A stretch of 64,000 nucleotides of DNA. Source: Pseudomonas japonica. GTDB taxonomy: Bacteria; Pseudomonadota; Gammaproteobacteria; Pseudomonadales; Pseudomonadaceae. The DNA is taken from assembly GCF_013522925.1 (NCBI RefSeq), contig NZ_JAAMQU010000009.1:186001-250000 (forward strand), given 5' to 3'. The notes under the pieces are model-generated. The model was not told the DNA's origin. It made no database searches and saw nothing but the letters and a program-made list of their open reading frames with translations. The stretch's first letter is position 1. Every line of letters begins with the position of its first letter. Position numbers and translations under genes: made by a program. This document shows, in pieces, positions 25,554-36,100 of this stretch.

Positions 25554-26398
25554 ACACGCTCAAGGCGCTGTTGCGCCGGCCGACCGTGGCCATCTCGCTG
25601 TTGTTCATTACCGCCGTGGTGGTGCTGGCTTTGCTGGCGCCCTGGCTTACGCCCTTCGATCCGGACGAGCAATTCGTCGAGGGCCTGTCGCTGGAAGGCG
25701 CACCCCTGGCCCCTGCCACCCCGTACTGGATGGGCACGGACCTGCTGGGTCGCGATCTTTTCTCAAGGTTGATTTTCGGCGCACGCACCTCCCTGTTCAT
25801 CGGCGTGCTGGCCAACGGGTTGGCCGTGCTGATCGGCACACTGGTGGGGCTCACCGCAGGCTTTGTGCGCGGCTGGCTGGGCAGCGCACTGATGCGCCTC
25901 ACCGACCTGATGATGGCCTTCCCTGCCTTGCTGCTGGCGATTGCCCTGTCGGCGATTTTCCAGCCCAGCGTGTGGATCGTGGCCATGGTGATCGCGATGG
26001 TGAACTGGGTGCAGATCGCGCGGGTGATCTACGCCGAAACCGTAGCGCTGAGCGCCCGTGATTTCGTGGCGGTAGAACGTACCTTGGGCGCCAGCTCGCT
26101 GAGGATTCTGTTCTCGCACCTGCTGCCGCACCTGCTGCCGACCATCCTGGTGTGGGCCACGTTGGGCATTTCCACCACGGTGCTGCTGGAGGCCACGCTG
26201 TCGTACCTGGGCGTGGGCGTACAGCCGCCTACGCCTAGCTGGGGCAACATCATCTTCGAGAGCCAGACCTACTTCACCTCGGCGCCCTGGCTAGTGTTCA
26301 TTCCGGGCGCGGCGATCATTCTGCTGTCGCTTGCGTTCAACCTGGTCGGCGACGCCCTGCGCGACGAACTCGACCCCACCCTCAAGGGGCGCCGCTGA
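25550..26398 (+). CDS. ABC transporter permease, DppC/OppC type
   Basis: The 282-residue inner-membrane protein starts at an ATG overlapping the amiR stop. ISLLFITAVVVLALLAPWLTPFDP is TM1. TPYWMGTDLLGRDLFSRLIFGARTSLFIGVLA is the signature of DppC-type permeases, and VAVERTLGASSLRILFSHLLPHLLP is the EAA loop that contacts the ATPase. It pairs with the DppB-type permease encoded next. The family imports peptides, nickel or other small solutes; in this operon the solute may be an amide or amide-containing compound. Confidence 0.9.
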   Translation: MNTLKALLRRPTVAISLLFITAVVVLALLAPWLTPFDPDEQFVEGLSLEGAPLAPATPYWMGTDLLGRDLFSRLIFGARTSLFIGVLANGLAVLIGTLVGLTAGFVRGWLGSALMRLTDLMMAFPALLLAIALSAIFQPSVWIVAMVIAMVNWVQIARVIYAETVALSARDFVAVERTLGASSLRILFSHLLPHLLPTILVWATLGISTTVLLEATLSYLGVGVQPPTPSWGNIIFESQTYFTSAPWLVFIPGAAIILLSLAFNLVGDALRDELDPTLKGRR

Positions 26399-27324
26399 TG
26401 CTGCCGTTCATTTGCCGCCGGGTGGGCTATGCCCTGCTGATTCTGCTGGGCGTGACCCTGATCACTTACCTGTTGCTGTTCCTGTTGCCCGCCGACCCTG
26501 CCCGGCAGATCGCCGGCCGCAGCGCCACCCCTGAAGTAGTCGCGGCGATCCGTGCGCAACTGGGGCTGGACCAGCCCTTCTACCACCAATACCTGAGCTA
26601 CCTGGGCAACCTGCTGCACGGCGACCTGGGCCGCTCGTACATCCAGCGCACCGCGGTGAGTGAGCTGATCGGCGCGCGGCTGCGCCCTTCGCTGGAACTG
26701 ATGGCGGCGGGCATCGGCTTCGAGCTGTTGATCGGGATCAGCCTGGGCATGCTCGCGGCGCTCAAGCGCGACAGCTTCGCGGACAAACTGCTGATGGCGT
26801 TCTCGTTCGTGGGTGTGTCTGCGCCCCAGTTCATTGCCGCGATGCTGTTTCTGTACTTCTTCGCGGTGCAGCTGGGCTGGTTCCCGCTGGGAGGCTATGG
26901 CGGCGTGAGCCACCTGATGCTGCCGGCGCTGACCCTCGGCCTGCTGGGCAGCGGTTGGTACTCGCGCATGGTGCGCTCTTCGATGATCGAAGTGCTGCAT
27001 CAGGATTTCATTCGCACCGCCCGCGCCAAGGGCCTGAGCCGGGCCCGTGTGGTGTTCGTTCACGTACTGCCCAATGCCATCGTGCCGGTGATCCCGATGA
27101 TCGGGATCGACATCGGCGTGTTCATGGGCGGCCTGGTAGTGGTCGAGTCGGTGTTCGGCTGGCCGGGCATCGGCCAGTTGGCGTGGCAGTCGATCCAGCA
27201 AGTGGATATTCCGGTGATCGTCGGCGTTACCACGCTGTCGGCGGTCGCCATCGTTCTGGGCAACCTGCTGGCGGACCTGGTAATCCCGCTGGTGGACCCA
27301 CGCATCGACATCAAGCGGCACTGA
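26398..27324 (+). CDS. ABC transporter permease, DppB/OppB type
   Basis: The 308-residue protein starts at an ATG that overlaps the preceding TGA by one base. MLPFICRRVGYALLILLGVTLITYLLLFLLPADPARQIAG is the canonical DppB N-terminus, and YHQYLSYLGNLLHGDLGRSYIQRTAVSELIGARLRPSLEL follows. The EAA loop is FIRTARAKGLSRARVVFVHVLPNAIVPVI. Six transmembrane segments are evident. It forms the channel with the DppC-type partner. The permease order C then B is reversed relative to the common dppB-dppC order. Confidence 0.9.
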   Translation: MLPFICRRVGYALLILLGVTLITYLLLFLLPADPARQIAGRSATPEVVAAIRAQLGLDQPFYHQYLSYLGNLLHGDLGRSYIQRTAVSELIGARLRPSLELMAAGIGFELLIGISLGMLAALKRDSFADKLLMAFSFVGVSAPQFIAAMLFLYFFAVQLGWFPLGGYGGVSHLMLPALTLGLLGSGWYSRMVRSSMIEVLHQDFIRTARAKGLSRARVVFVHVLPNAIVPVIPMIGIDIGVFMGGLVVVESVFGWPGIGQLAWQSIQQVDIPVIVGVTTLSAVAIVLGNLLADLVIPLVDPRIDIKRH

Positions 27325-27349
27325 ATCTGTCAATAAAACGGGGGCAAAC

Positions 27350-28957
27350 ATGAAGATCAAAGCGCTGACCCTGGCCATTGCGGCCACGCTGTTCACCACG
27401 CCGCTGTGGGCCGAAACGCCTAAAAGTGGCGGCAATGTGGTGGTGACCTACCAGAACGATGTGGCCACCCTGGACCCCGCCATCGGTTACGACTGGCAGA
27501 ACTGGTCGATGATCAAAAGCCTGTTCGGCCGGCTGATGGACTACAAGCCCGGCACCACCGAACTGGTGAAAAGCCTGGCCGAGGACTACAGCGTATCGCC
27601 CGACGGCACGGTGTACAGCTTCACCCTGGTGAAGGGCGTGAAATTCCAGAACGGCCGCGAGCTGGTGGCCAGCGATGTGAAGTACTCGCTGGAGCGCGCC
27701 GTCAACCCGAAAACCCAGAGCCCCGGCGCAGGGTTCTTCAGCTCCATCGTGGGCTACGAGGACGTTACCGGCGGCAAGAGCGAGACGCTCAGCGGCATCA
27801 AGGTGATCGACGACCAGCACCTCACCATCACCCTCAGCGCGCCTAATGCCACCTTCCTGCACATCATGGCCATCAACTTCGCCTCGGTGGTGCCCAAGGA
27901 AGCCGTGGAGAAATGGGGCGCCGATTTCGGCAAGCATCCGGTGGGCAGCGGCGCGTTTAGCCTGGCCAACTGGCAGCTGGGGCAGAAGCTGGAACTGGTG
28001 AAGAACCCGGACTACTTCCAGAAGGGCTTGCCTTACGTAGACAAGATCACCTTCGAAATCGGCCAGGACCCCACCGTGGCCCTGCTGCGCCTGCAAAAGG
28101 GCGAAGTGGACATCGCCGGCGACGGCGTGCCACCCGCGCAGTTCCTGCAGTTCAAGAACGACGCGGCATCCAAATCTCTCGTGGTCACCGGCAACCAGCT
28201 GCAAACCGGGTACGTCACGCTGAAAACCACCCTGCCGCCGTTCGATAACCTCAAGGTGCGCCAGGCCGTGAACATGGCCATCAGCAAGGAGCGCATCGTG
28301 CGCATCATCAACGGCCGCGCGGTGCCCGCCAACCAGCCGTTGCCGCCCGCCATGCCCGGTTATGACACCCAATACAAGGGCTTGCCCTACGACGTGGAGG
28401 GCGCCAAGAAGCTGCTGGCCGACGCCGGCTTCGCCAAGGGCTTCGACACCGAGCTGTACGTGATGAACACCGACCCGCAGCCGCGCATCGCCCAGTCGAT
28501 CCAGCAGGACCTGGCCAAGGTAGGCATCCGCGTGCAGATCAAATCCCTGGCCCAGGCCAACGTGATCGCGGCGGGCAGCTCGAAGGACCAGGCACCGATG
28601 GTGTGGTCGGGCGGCATGGCCTGGATTGCGGACTTCCCCGACCCGTCCAACTTCTACGGCCCGATCCTGGGCTGCAGCGGTGCGGTGGACGGTGGCTGGA
28701 ACTGGGCGCTGTATTGCAACAAGGCACTGGATGAGCGCGCCGCCAAGGCCGATGCCATGGCAGCCCCTGAACAGCAGGCCGAACGCACCGAGGCCTGGAA
28801 AAAGATCTTCACCGACGTGATGGCTGACGCCCCCTGGGTGCCGATCTTCAACGAGCAGCGCTTCACCGTGCGCTCCAAGCGCATGGGCGGGGACGACGCG
28901 CTCTATGTAGACCCGGTACACGTACCGGTGAACTACGACTACATCTGGGTGAAATAA
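27350..28957 (+). CDS. ABC transporter substrate-binding protein, peptide/nickel family 5
   Basis: The 535-residue protein has a signal peptide (MKIKALTLAIAATLFTTPLWA) with no lipobox, so it is a free periplasmic binding protein. GGNVVVTYQNDVATLDPAIGYDWQNWSMIKSLFGRLMDYKPGTTELVKSLAEDYSVSPDGTVYSFTLVKGVKFQNG is the family-5 signature region. GSGAFSLANWQLGQKLELVKNPDYF and VRQAVNMAISKERIV are also typical. The solute is not predictable from motifs. Its place between amiC-amiR and a formamidase suggests a short amide or similar nitrogen source. Confidence 0.9.
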   Translation: MKIKALTLAIAATLFTTPLWAETPKSGGNVVVTYQNDVATLDPAIGYDWQNWSMIKSLFGRLMDYKPGTTELVKSLAEDYSVSPDGTVYSFTLVKGVKFQNGRELVASDVKYSLERAVNPKTQSPGAGFFSSIVGYEDVTGGKSETLSGIKVIDDQHLTITLSAPNATFLHIMAINFASVVPKEAVEKWGADFGKHPVGSGAFSLANWQLGQKLELVKNPDYFQKGLPYVDKITFEIGQDPTVALLRLQKGEVDIAGDGVPPAQFLQFKNDAASKSLVVTGNQLQTGYVTLKTTLPPFDNLKVRQAVNMAISKERIVRIINGRAVPANQPLPPAMPGYDTQYKGLPYDVEGAKKLLADAGFAKGFDTELYVMNTDPQPRIAQSIQQDLAKVGIRVQIKSLAQANVIAAGSSKDQAPMVWSGGMAWIADFPDPSNFYGPILGCSGAVDGGWNWALYCNKALDERAAKADAMAAPEQQAERTEAWKKIFTDVMADAPWVPIFNEQRFTVRSKRMGGDDALYVDPVHVPVNYDYIWVK

Positions 28958-29047
28958 GCCCTTTTTGTAAGCCGCAAGCTTGCCTTGGCCTGGGTCGGGA
29001 TCACCCTGCGTACAGGCCACTGCCATCATCGTAACGAGGACCGCTCC

Positions 29048-29995
29048 ATGTGCCAGAACTGCCTGGTCAAGACCATCCACAGCGTGAACAGCCACTTTGG
29101 CTGGGACAACAGCTTCGCCCCGGTGGAGCGTGTGGCGCCCGGGGCCATGCTGCAAATGAACTGCCGGGATTCATCCAACGGCTACTTCACGGCCCAGTCC
29201 CAAGTGGCGGACGTGAGCACGATGCCGTTCGATCAGATCAACCCAGTCACCGGCCCCATCTTTGTGGAAGGCGCTCAGCCCGGTGACATCCTCAAGATCA
29301 CCTTGGACAGTTTCAAACCGGGCGGCTTCGGCTGGACGGCCAACATCCCGGGCTTTGGCCTGCTGGCGGACCAATTCCCCGAGCCCGCCCTGGCGCTGTG
29401 GCACTACGACACACAAACCCTGGCGCCCGCAGCGTTCGGCGAGTTCGCCAAGGTGCCGCTCAAGCCATTCGCCGGCACCGTGGGCGTGGCGCCCGCCGAG
29501 GCCGGGTTGCACTCGATCGTGCCGCCGCGCCGTGTAGGCGGCAACCTGGACATCCGCGACCTGGCCGCAGGCAGCGTGCTGTACCTGCCCGTGGAAGTGG
29601 AAGGCGCGCTGTTCTCCATCGGTGACACCCACGCGGCGCAAGGCGACGGCGAGGTGTGCGGCACGGCGATCGAGAGCGCCATGGACGTGGTGGTGAAACT
29701 GGACCTGATCAAGCAGACGCCACTGGCTACCCCGCGCTTCAGCACGCCCGGCCCGGTGACTCGCCACCTTGACAGCGCCGGCTATGAGGCCTTCACCGGC
29801 ATCGGCCCGGACCTGATGCAGGCCGCCCGCCAGGCGGTGGCCAACACCGTGGACTGGTTGTGCCGCGAACACGGCATGCCCGCCGAACAGGCCTACATGC
29901 TGTGCTCGGTATGCGGCGACCTGCGCATCAGCGAAATCGTTGACCTGCCCAACTGGGTGGTGTCGTTCTACTTCCCGAAGGTGGTGTTCAATTGA
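29048..29995 (+). CDS. Acetamidase/formamidase family enzyme (FmdA type)
   Basis: From the ATG at 29048 (GAGG upstream) the product has 315 residues. The FmdA/AmdA pattern is clear: DNSFAPVERVAPGAMLQMNCRDSSNGYF near the N-terminus, NPVTGPIFVEGAQPGDILKITLDSF, then GGNLDIRDLAAGSVLYLPVEVEGALFSIGDTHAAQGDGEVCGTAIE. The family hydrolyses formamide or acetamide to ammonia and the acid in the cytoplasm. It is unrelated to the nitrilase-type AmiE that AmiR controls in P. aeruginosa. Its stop overlaps the ATG of the ABC ATPase gene. A start at 28985 is possible but lacks family similarity. Confidence 0.9.
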   Translation: MCQNCLVKTIHSVNSHFGWDNSFAPVERVAPGAMLQMNCRDSSNGYFTAQSQVADVSTMPFDQINPVTGPIFVEGAQPGDILKITLDSFKPGGFGWTANIPGFGLLADQFPEPALALWHYDTQTLAPAAFGEFAKVPLKPFAGTVGVAPAEAGLHSIVPPRRVGGNLDIRDLAAGSVLYLPVEVEGALFSIGDTHAAQGDGEVCGTAIESAMDVVVKLDLIKQTPLATPRFSTPGPVTRHLDSAGYEAFTGIGPDLMQAARQAVANTVDWLCREHGMPAEQAYMLCSVCGDLRISEIVDLPNWVVSFYFPKVVFN

Positions 29996-31734
29996 TGGCC
30001 GCGCCCGTACCCAGCCTTGCCGTTGAACGCCTGAGCATCGACGTGGGCGGCGGTGCCTCGCGCAGGCGGGTGGTCGATGAGCTGAGCTTCGCGCTGTACC
30101 CGGGGCGTACTTTGTGCATCGCCGGGGAATCGGGCAGTGGTAAATCGCTGTCGTCGCTGGCGATCATGGGCCTGCTGCCCAAGGCCGCGAGCGTGCCGGC
30201 GGGCGCGATCCTGTTCGGCAACCGGGACCTGCTGAGCCTGCCCGAGCGAGACATGCAGGCTTTGCGTGGCAAGCGTATCGGCATGATCTTCCAGGAGCCG
30301 ATGACCTCCCTTAACCCACTGCTTACCGTGGGCCAGCAACTGGCCGAAACCCTGCGCCGCCACGAAGCCATGGGCCGCGCCGATATACGCAGGCGTTGCC
30401 GCGAGATGCTGGAAGCGGTGCGCATGCCCCAGGTGGACAAGCGCCTCACCCAATACCCTCATGAATTGTCGGGCGGCATGCGCCAGCGGGTGATGATCGC
30501 CATGGCGATGCTGTGCCAGCCCGAAGTGCTGATCGCAGATGAGCCCACCACCGCGCTGGACGTGACCATCCAGGCGCAGATTCTGGAGCTGATGCGTGAG
30601 CTGCAACAGCAGTTCAAGACCAGCCTGCTCTTGATCACCCACGACATGGGCGTGGTGGCCGAAATGGCCGACGAAGTGGTGGTGATGAACCAGGGCCGCG
30701 TGGAAGAGCACGGCAGCCTGGAGGAGGTGTTCACCGCTGCACAGGCCCCGTATACCCGCAAGCTGTTGGCCGCCGTGCCGGTATTGGGCACTGCGCCGCC
30801 GCCGGCCGCGCTCACCGAGAAACCAGTGGTGCTGGCCGTACAAGACCTGAATGTGCGCTTCGCCCTGCGCCATGGCTGGTTCGAACGGCCACGCACCGTG
30901 CACGCGGTGGAGGGCTTGAGCTTCGAGCTGCGCAAGGGCGAAACCCTGGGCCTGGTGGGCGAAAGCGGCTGTGGCAAATCCACCACCGGCAAAGCCGTTA
31001 TGAACATGCTGGCCTACCAGGGCAGCATCAAATTGCTGGGCCAGGAACTCAACGGCCTCACCGGCGATGCGTTGCAACGGGTGCGCCGTGATGTGCAGAT
31101 GGTGTTCCAGGACCCCTACGCCGCGCTCAACCCGCGCAAGACTGTGTTCGACCTGGTTGGCGAGCCCCTGCTGATCCACGACCGTACGCCAGAGCCTGAG
31201 CGGCGGGCACGCGTCGCCCAATTGCTGCAACAAGTGGACCTGCCCGCTGCCTCCATGGAGCGCTACCCGCACCAGTTCTCCGGTGGCCAGCGCCAACGTA
31301 TCTGCATCGCTCGGGCACTGGCGCTGAACCCCAAGGTGATCATCGCCGATGAATCCGTTTCCGCGCTGGATGTATCAGTGCAGGCCCAGGTGCTGGAACT
31401 GCTCGAACGCCTGCGCGCCGAGCATGGCTTGAGCTACCTGTTTATCTCCCACGACATAGCGGTTGTGGAGCGGATCTGCCACCGCGTGGCGGTGATGTAT
31501 GCCGGGCGGATCGTCGAGATTGGTGCCCGCGACCAGGTGCTGCACAACCCCCAGCACGCCTATACCCAACGCCTGCTGGCCGCGGTGCCCGTGCCTCAGG
31601 TGAGCCGCCGACGCGACTTCAAAAGCCTGCTCAAGGAGTTCGTGCCGCCCAACCCCATCAAGGACGCCGGCTTCACCGCCCCGCCACAGCGTTTCTCGCC
31701 GGTGGGGGCCGACCATTGGGTGGCAATGGAGTGA
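29995..31734 (+). CDS. ABC transporter ATP-binding protein with two fused ATPase domains (DppD-DppF type)
   Basis: The 579-residue protein contains two nucleotide-binding domains. Domain 1 (about 5-265) has [57 protein letters not shown] and the switch His in LLITHDMG. Domain 2 (about 275-540) has [55 protein letters not shown] and FISHDIAVV. Each is followed by the oligopeptide-transporter C-terminal extension ([11 protein letters not shown]). It energises the importer formed by the two permeases. The ATG at 29995 overlaps the formamidase stop; a TTG three bases earlier is possible. It is the last gene of the ami-type operon. Confidence 0.92.
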   Translation: MAAPVPSLAVERLSIDVGGGASRRRVVDELSFALYPGRTLCIAGESGSGKSLSSLAIMGLLPKAASVPAGAILFGNRDLLSLPERDMQALRGKRIGMIFQEPMTSLNPLLTVGQQLAETLRRHEAMGRADIRRRCREMLEAVRMPQVDKRLTQYPHELSGGMRQRVMIAMAMLCQPEVLIADEPTTALDVTIQAQILELMRELQQQFKTSLLLITHDMGVVAEMADEVVVMNQGRVEEHGSLEEVFTAAQAPYTRKLLAAVPVLGTAPPPAALTEKPVVLAVQDLNVRFALRHGWFERPRTVHAVEGLSFELRKGETLGLVGESGCGKSTTGKAVMNMLAYQGSIKLLGQELNGLTGDALQRVRRDVQMVFQDPYAALNPRKTVFDLVGEPLLIHDRTPEPERRARVAQLLQQVDLPAASMERYPHQFSGGQRQRICIARALALNPKVIIADESVSALDVSVQAQVLELLERLRAEHGLSYLFISHDIAVVERICHRVAVMYAGRIVEIGARDQVLHNPQHAYTQRLLAAVPVPQVSRRRDFKSLLKEFVPPNPIKDAGFTAPPQRFSPVGADHWVAME

Positions 31735-31851
31735 GGGTGTGCTGGGCATGCGAAGGCCTGTGCGGCTTCAAGCGCGGCTTGGCGACGGAAAAGCCGCTAA
31801 CATTCCGGGCAGTCAGGCCCCTCGGGCCAGCCACCGGAGCGCTCTACCACC

Positions 31852-32763
31852 GTGATCATTCGCCCGCAAAACCCCTCCGCCGCCACCCTGTTGTTCTCAC
31901 TCAAGGGCTCCATCATCCCGGCCATCTGGCGCAAGGTGCTGTTTACCGTGCTGGTAAGCGCCGGGGTGGTGGCGGTGCATGGCACGTTCTTCAGTTTCAA
32001 GTTCATCCTTACCGCCACCCCCTTCACTTTATGGGGGCTTACGCTGGCGATCTTCCTGGGGTTTCGCAACACCGTGGCCTACCAGCGCTATTGGGAAGCT
32101 CGCACATTGTGGGGCGAGTTGCTGATCGTGAGCCGTAACCTCACCCGCCAGACACTCAGCCTGATGCCAGCCCTGAGCGCGGCGCCTCGCAAGGCGCTTG
32201 CCTTGGGCCTGGTGGGCTTCGGGTACCTGCTCAAATTCCAGCTCAGGGGTGAGAACGCCGACCTGGCGCTGCTCGCGCGCCTGGAAGTGGACGCCGCACT
32301 GCTGGCCAGGCAAAACCCCGCCAGCGCGCAACTGGGCCGGCTGGGCCAGCAGTACCTTGGCGCAGCGCGCCATACCCAGGCCAGCGACGTGGCCCAGATG
32401 AACATCGACCAACAACTGTCACGGTTGAGCTATGTACTCGGCGGCTGCGAGCGCATCAAAGGCACGCCCATCCCCTATCCCTACATACTGCTGCTGCACC
32501 GCACAGTGTATGTGTACTGCTTCCTGCTGCCGTTCTGCCTGGTCGACAGCATCGGCTGGTTCACCCCTTTGGCGGTGTGCATCCTCAGCTACACCTTCTT
32601 CGGCCTGGACGCACTGGGCGACCAGATCTCCGACCCGTTCGACACCTTGCCCAACGACCTGCCGCTGGATGCCATGTGCCGGAACCTGGAGATCGCCGTG
32701 CTGGAATTGCTCGACGAGCCCGCGCCGGAGGGGTTGAAGGCGGTGGATGGGGTGTTGCTGTAG
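31852..32763 (+). CDS. Bestrophin-like membrane protein (YneE family)
   Basis: The 303-residue protein starts at GTG. MIIRPQNPSAATLLFSLKGSIIPAIWRKVLFTVLVSAGVVAVHG contains the first membrane segment. TPFTLWGLTLAIFLGFRNTVAYQRYWEARTLWGELLIVSRNLTRQTL is the highly conserved bestrophin block with the R-x-x-x-AYQR(Y/F)WE signature. DPFDTLPNDLPLDAMCRNLEIAVLELL near the C-terminus is the bacterial counterpart of the bestrophin acidic cluster. Bacterial bestrophins form pentameric ion channels. No functional neighbour is evident. Confidence 0.88.
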   Translation: MIIRPQNPSAATLLFSLKGSIIPAIWRKVLFTVLVSAGVVAVHGTFFSFKFILTATPFTLWGLTLAIFLGFRNTVAYQRYWEARTLWGELLIVSRNLTRQTLSLMPALSAAPRKALALGLVGFGYLLKFQLRGENADLALLARLEVDAALLARQNPASAQLGRLGQQYLGAARHTQASDVAQMNIDQQLSRLSYVLGGCERIKGTPIPYPYILLLHRTVYVYCFLLPFCLVDSIGWFTPLAVCILSYTFFGLDALGDQISDPFDTLPNDLPLDAMCRNLEIAVLELLDEPAPEGLKAVDGVLL

Positions 32764-33199
32764 CGAATCGGCACAAAGCTCCCTTGGCTATCGCCGAATG
32801 GCCGGCCCCCGTTTCCCACAGAGGTCATCCTGACACCCTGAGGAGCGTGTACCTCTGTAGGAAGCGGGCGAAGCTCGCGAATCGCGGTCCTTGGATCACC
32901 AGCAACGGCCGCGAACATTCTCTGACTATTGATAGGTTACATATCCAAGCGAAATTCACCGCGCCAAAAATCCGACCCACACGACATAAATATGACTCAA
33001 CGAGCTTTTCACACCCTCCTTAGAGCAAAACCGCCGCCAGCATACCGCCGCTTTAATGGCCAAATGCCCAATTTCGCGATTTCTTTGACGCGCCCGTCTG
33101 ATAACCACAATCCGCGTGTGAACTCCGTCATACAAAGTCGTACCAATTGTCGACATTTTGGCATTGATCACTATTTTCCTCCCCGGGCGGACCAAGCAC
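32764..33199. other. Intergenic region upstream of the PsmE-like gene
   Basis: The stretch of about 440 bases holds a REP-like unit (32854-32886) and then a markedly AT-richer tract (about 32930-33180) that probably contains the promoter of the large epimerase gene. I see no reliable -35/-10 pair. The start codon of that gene has only a weak ribosome-binding site. Confidence 0.5.
32854..32886. repeat. REP-like element
   Basis: CTGTAGGAAGCGGGCGAAGC followed by TCGCGAATCGCGG has the CTGTAGGAGCGGGC...GCGAA outline of Pseudomonas REP units, with one inserted base in the conserved head. It lies just after the bestrophin gene. Confidence 0.5.
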
Positions 33200-36100
33200 A
33201 TGATCTTCAACGTAAAGGACTTCGGCGCGGTAGGTGACGGTGTAACGGACGACACCGCGGCCATTCAGGCAACCATTGACGCCGCAGCGGCGGCAGGCGG
33301 CGGCACCGTTTTCGTACCAACCGGGACCTTTATCGTTTCCGCCGGGGAGGAGCCTTCCGACGGTTGCCTGATGCTCAAAAGCAACGTGTACATGGAGGGC
33401 GCGGGCGCTGGCCTGACCACAGTCAAGGTGGCGGACGGCTCCGACACCAAGATCACCGGGGTGATCCGCTCGGCTTACGGCGAGGAAACCCACGACTTCG
33501 GCCTCAGCAACCTGACCATCGACGGCAACCGGGACAACACCACCGGCAAGATCGACGGCTGGTTCAACGGCTACATTCCTGGCAAGGACGGCCACGACAG
33601 CAACGTCACCCTCAGCGGCGTGGAAATCAAGGACTGCTCGGGTTACGGCTTCGACCCCCACGAGCAAACGATCAACATGCTGATCGAGAATTGCGTGTCC
33701 CACGGCAACGGCCTGGACGGCTTTGTCGCGGACTACATGATCGACACCAAGTATGTGAACAACGTGGCGTACGACAACGACCGCCACGGCTTCAACATCG
33801 TCACCAGCACCAACGATTTCACCATGACCGGCAACGTGGCCTACGGCAACGGCGGCAACGGTATCGTGGTGCAGCGCGGCAGCGAGAACATCCCCTCGCC
33901 GTACGACGTGACCATCGAAGGCGGCAGCGTGTACAACAACGGCGCCGAAGGCGTGCTGGTGAAGCTGTCCAGCGACGTGACCGTGACCGGTGTGAATATC
34001 CACGACAACGGCGGCTCGGGCGTGCGCATCTATGGCAGCACGGATGTCACCATTACCGGCAATACCCTGACCAACAACGGGCTGAAGGCACCGGTGCCGG
34101 AAGTGGTCATCCAGAGCTATGACGACACCGCTGGCGTGTCCGGCAAGTTCTTCCCCGGCAGCGACAACCTCATTACCGACAACACCATCACCGGCGGCGC
34201 CAATTCCACCTATGGGGTGGCCGAGCGTAACGAAGACGGTACGGACCGCAATACCATCACCGACAACAGCATCGCCAATACCACCAAGGGCTCGACCTTG
34301 ACCTACGGCGACGGCACCACTGTGGGCACCACACCGCCGGATACCGCGCCGCAGGGCACCGCTGGCGACGACACGCTGGTCGGCACCGCGGGCAACGATA
34401 CCCTGATGGGCCTGGCGGGAGCAGACAAGATCAACGGCGGCGCCGGCAACGACATCATTAACGGCGGCACCGGCGTGGACACCCTCACCGGTGGCGCCGG
34501 GGCCGACACGTTCGCATTCACGGACCGCCTGGACAGTTACCGCAACTACAACACCGGTGGCGTTACCGCGGTGGACCTGATCAGCGACTTTGCCGCTGGC
34601 GAGGACCACATCGACCTGTCGGCGCTGGGCATCACCGGCCTGGGCGATGGCCGCAACGGCACCGTTTACCTCGCGCTCAATAGCGCAGGCGACAAAACCT
34701 ACGTCAAATCCCTTGAAGTCGATGCCAACGGCAACCGCTTCGAGTTGGCACTGGCGGGCAACCTCCTGAACACGCTCAAGGCGACGGACTTTATCTTTGC
34801 CACCGCGGCGCCGGTGAACCATGCGCCAGTGGTAGCCGCCCCTCTGGCCGACCAGAGCGCCACCGAAACATCGCCGTTCAGCTACACCATCCCGGCCGGT
34901 GCCTTTACCGACGCGGACAACGACACACTGACCTTCACCGCCACCCTGGCCGACGGCAGTGCCTTGCCGGCCTGGCTGAAGTTCGACGCCGCCACCCGCA
35001 CCTTCAGCGGCACACCGGATTCGAACGCGGCGGGTAACTTCAACGTGACTGTCACCGCCAACGACGGCAAGGCCGGCAGCGTGGCCGACACCTTCGCGCT
35101 GGCGGTGCAAGACACACCTGCCGCGCCTGATACTACGCCGAAGGTGATCACCGGCACTTCCGGCAAGGACGCTCTGGTGGGCGGCGCAGGCGATGACGTG
35201 CTGATCGGCGGCGCCGGGAGCGATACCCTCACCGGCGGCGCCGGGGCGGACACCTTCCGCTTCACCAGCGTAACCGACAGCTACCGCACCGCCAGCACCA
35301 GCTACGCCGACACCATCACCGACTTCACCGTAGGCGTGGACAAGATCGACCTCTCCGGCCTGGGCTACACCGGGCTGGGCAACGGCTACAACGGCACGTT
35401 GCTGCTGCAGTACAGCGCCAGCGCCAACAAAACCTACATCAAGAACTACGACGCCGACGCCAGCGGCCAGCGCCTGGAGCTGGGGCTGACCGGCAACCTG
35501 GTGGGCACCCTCACGGCGTCGGACTTCATCCTCAACGCCACGCCTCCGGTCAACCATGCCCCCGTCGTGGCCGCCCCACTGGCCGACCAGAGCGCCAAGG
35601 AAGCCACGCCGTTCAGCTACGTGATCCCGGCCACCAGCTTCACCGATGCCGATAACGACACCCTGACCTTCATCGCCACCCTGGCCGACGGCAGCGCCTT
35701 GCCAAGCTGGCTGACCTTCGATGCCTCCACCCGCACCTTCAGCGGCACGCCGGACTTGAATGCCGCCGGTACCTTCAACGTGACCGTGACCGCCAGCGAC
35801 GGCAAAAGCGGCACCATCACGGATACCTTTACCCTGGCGGTGGAAGATACCCCCGACACCGGAAACAAGGTCATCACTGGTACCTCAGGCAAAGACACCC
35901 TCACCGGTACCGCAGCCAACGAGCAACTGCTCGGCCTCGCCGGGGTGGACACCCTCAATGGCGCTGGCGGCAATGACATTCTGGTTGGCGGCGCCGGCGC
36001 GGATAACCTCACCGGCGGCACTGGCGCGGATATTTTCCGCTTCACCAACCTCACTGACAGTTATCGCAGCGCCACCACCAGCTACAGCGACCTGATCACA

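Noticed and set aside
27311..29155. A 614-codon open frame on the minus strand across the binding protein gene
   Set aside because: The plus strand encodes a clear family-5 substrate-binding protein and formamidase; the antisense frame is His/Gln/Val-rich with no recognisable domain.
33128..35557. An 809-codon open frame on the minus strand across the epimerase gene
   Set aside because: It is antisense to an unambiguous conserved gene, has low-complexity Gly/Ala/Val-rich composition, and arises from GC-rich codon bias in the repeated modules.
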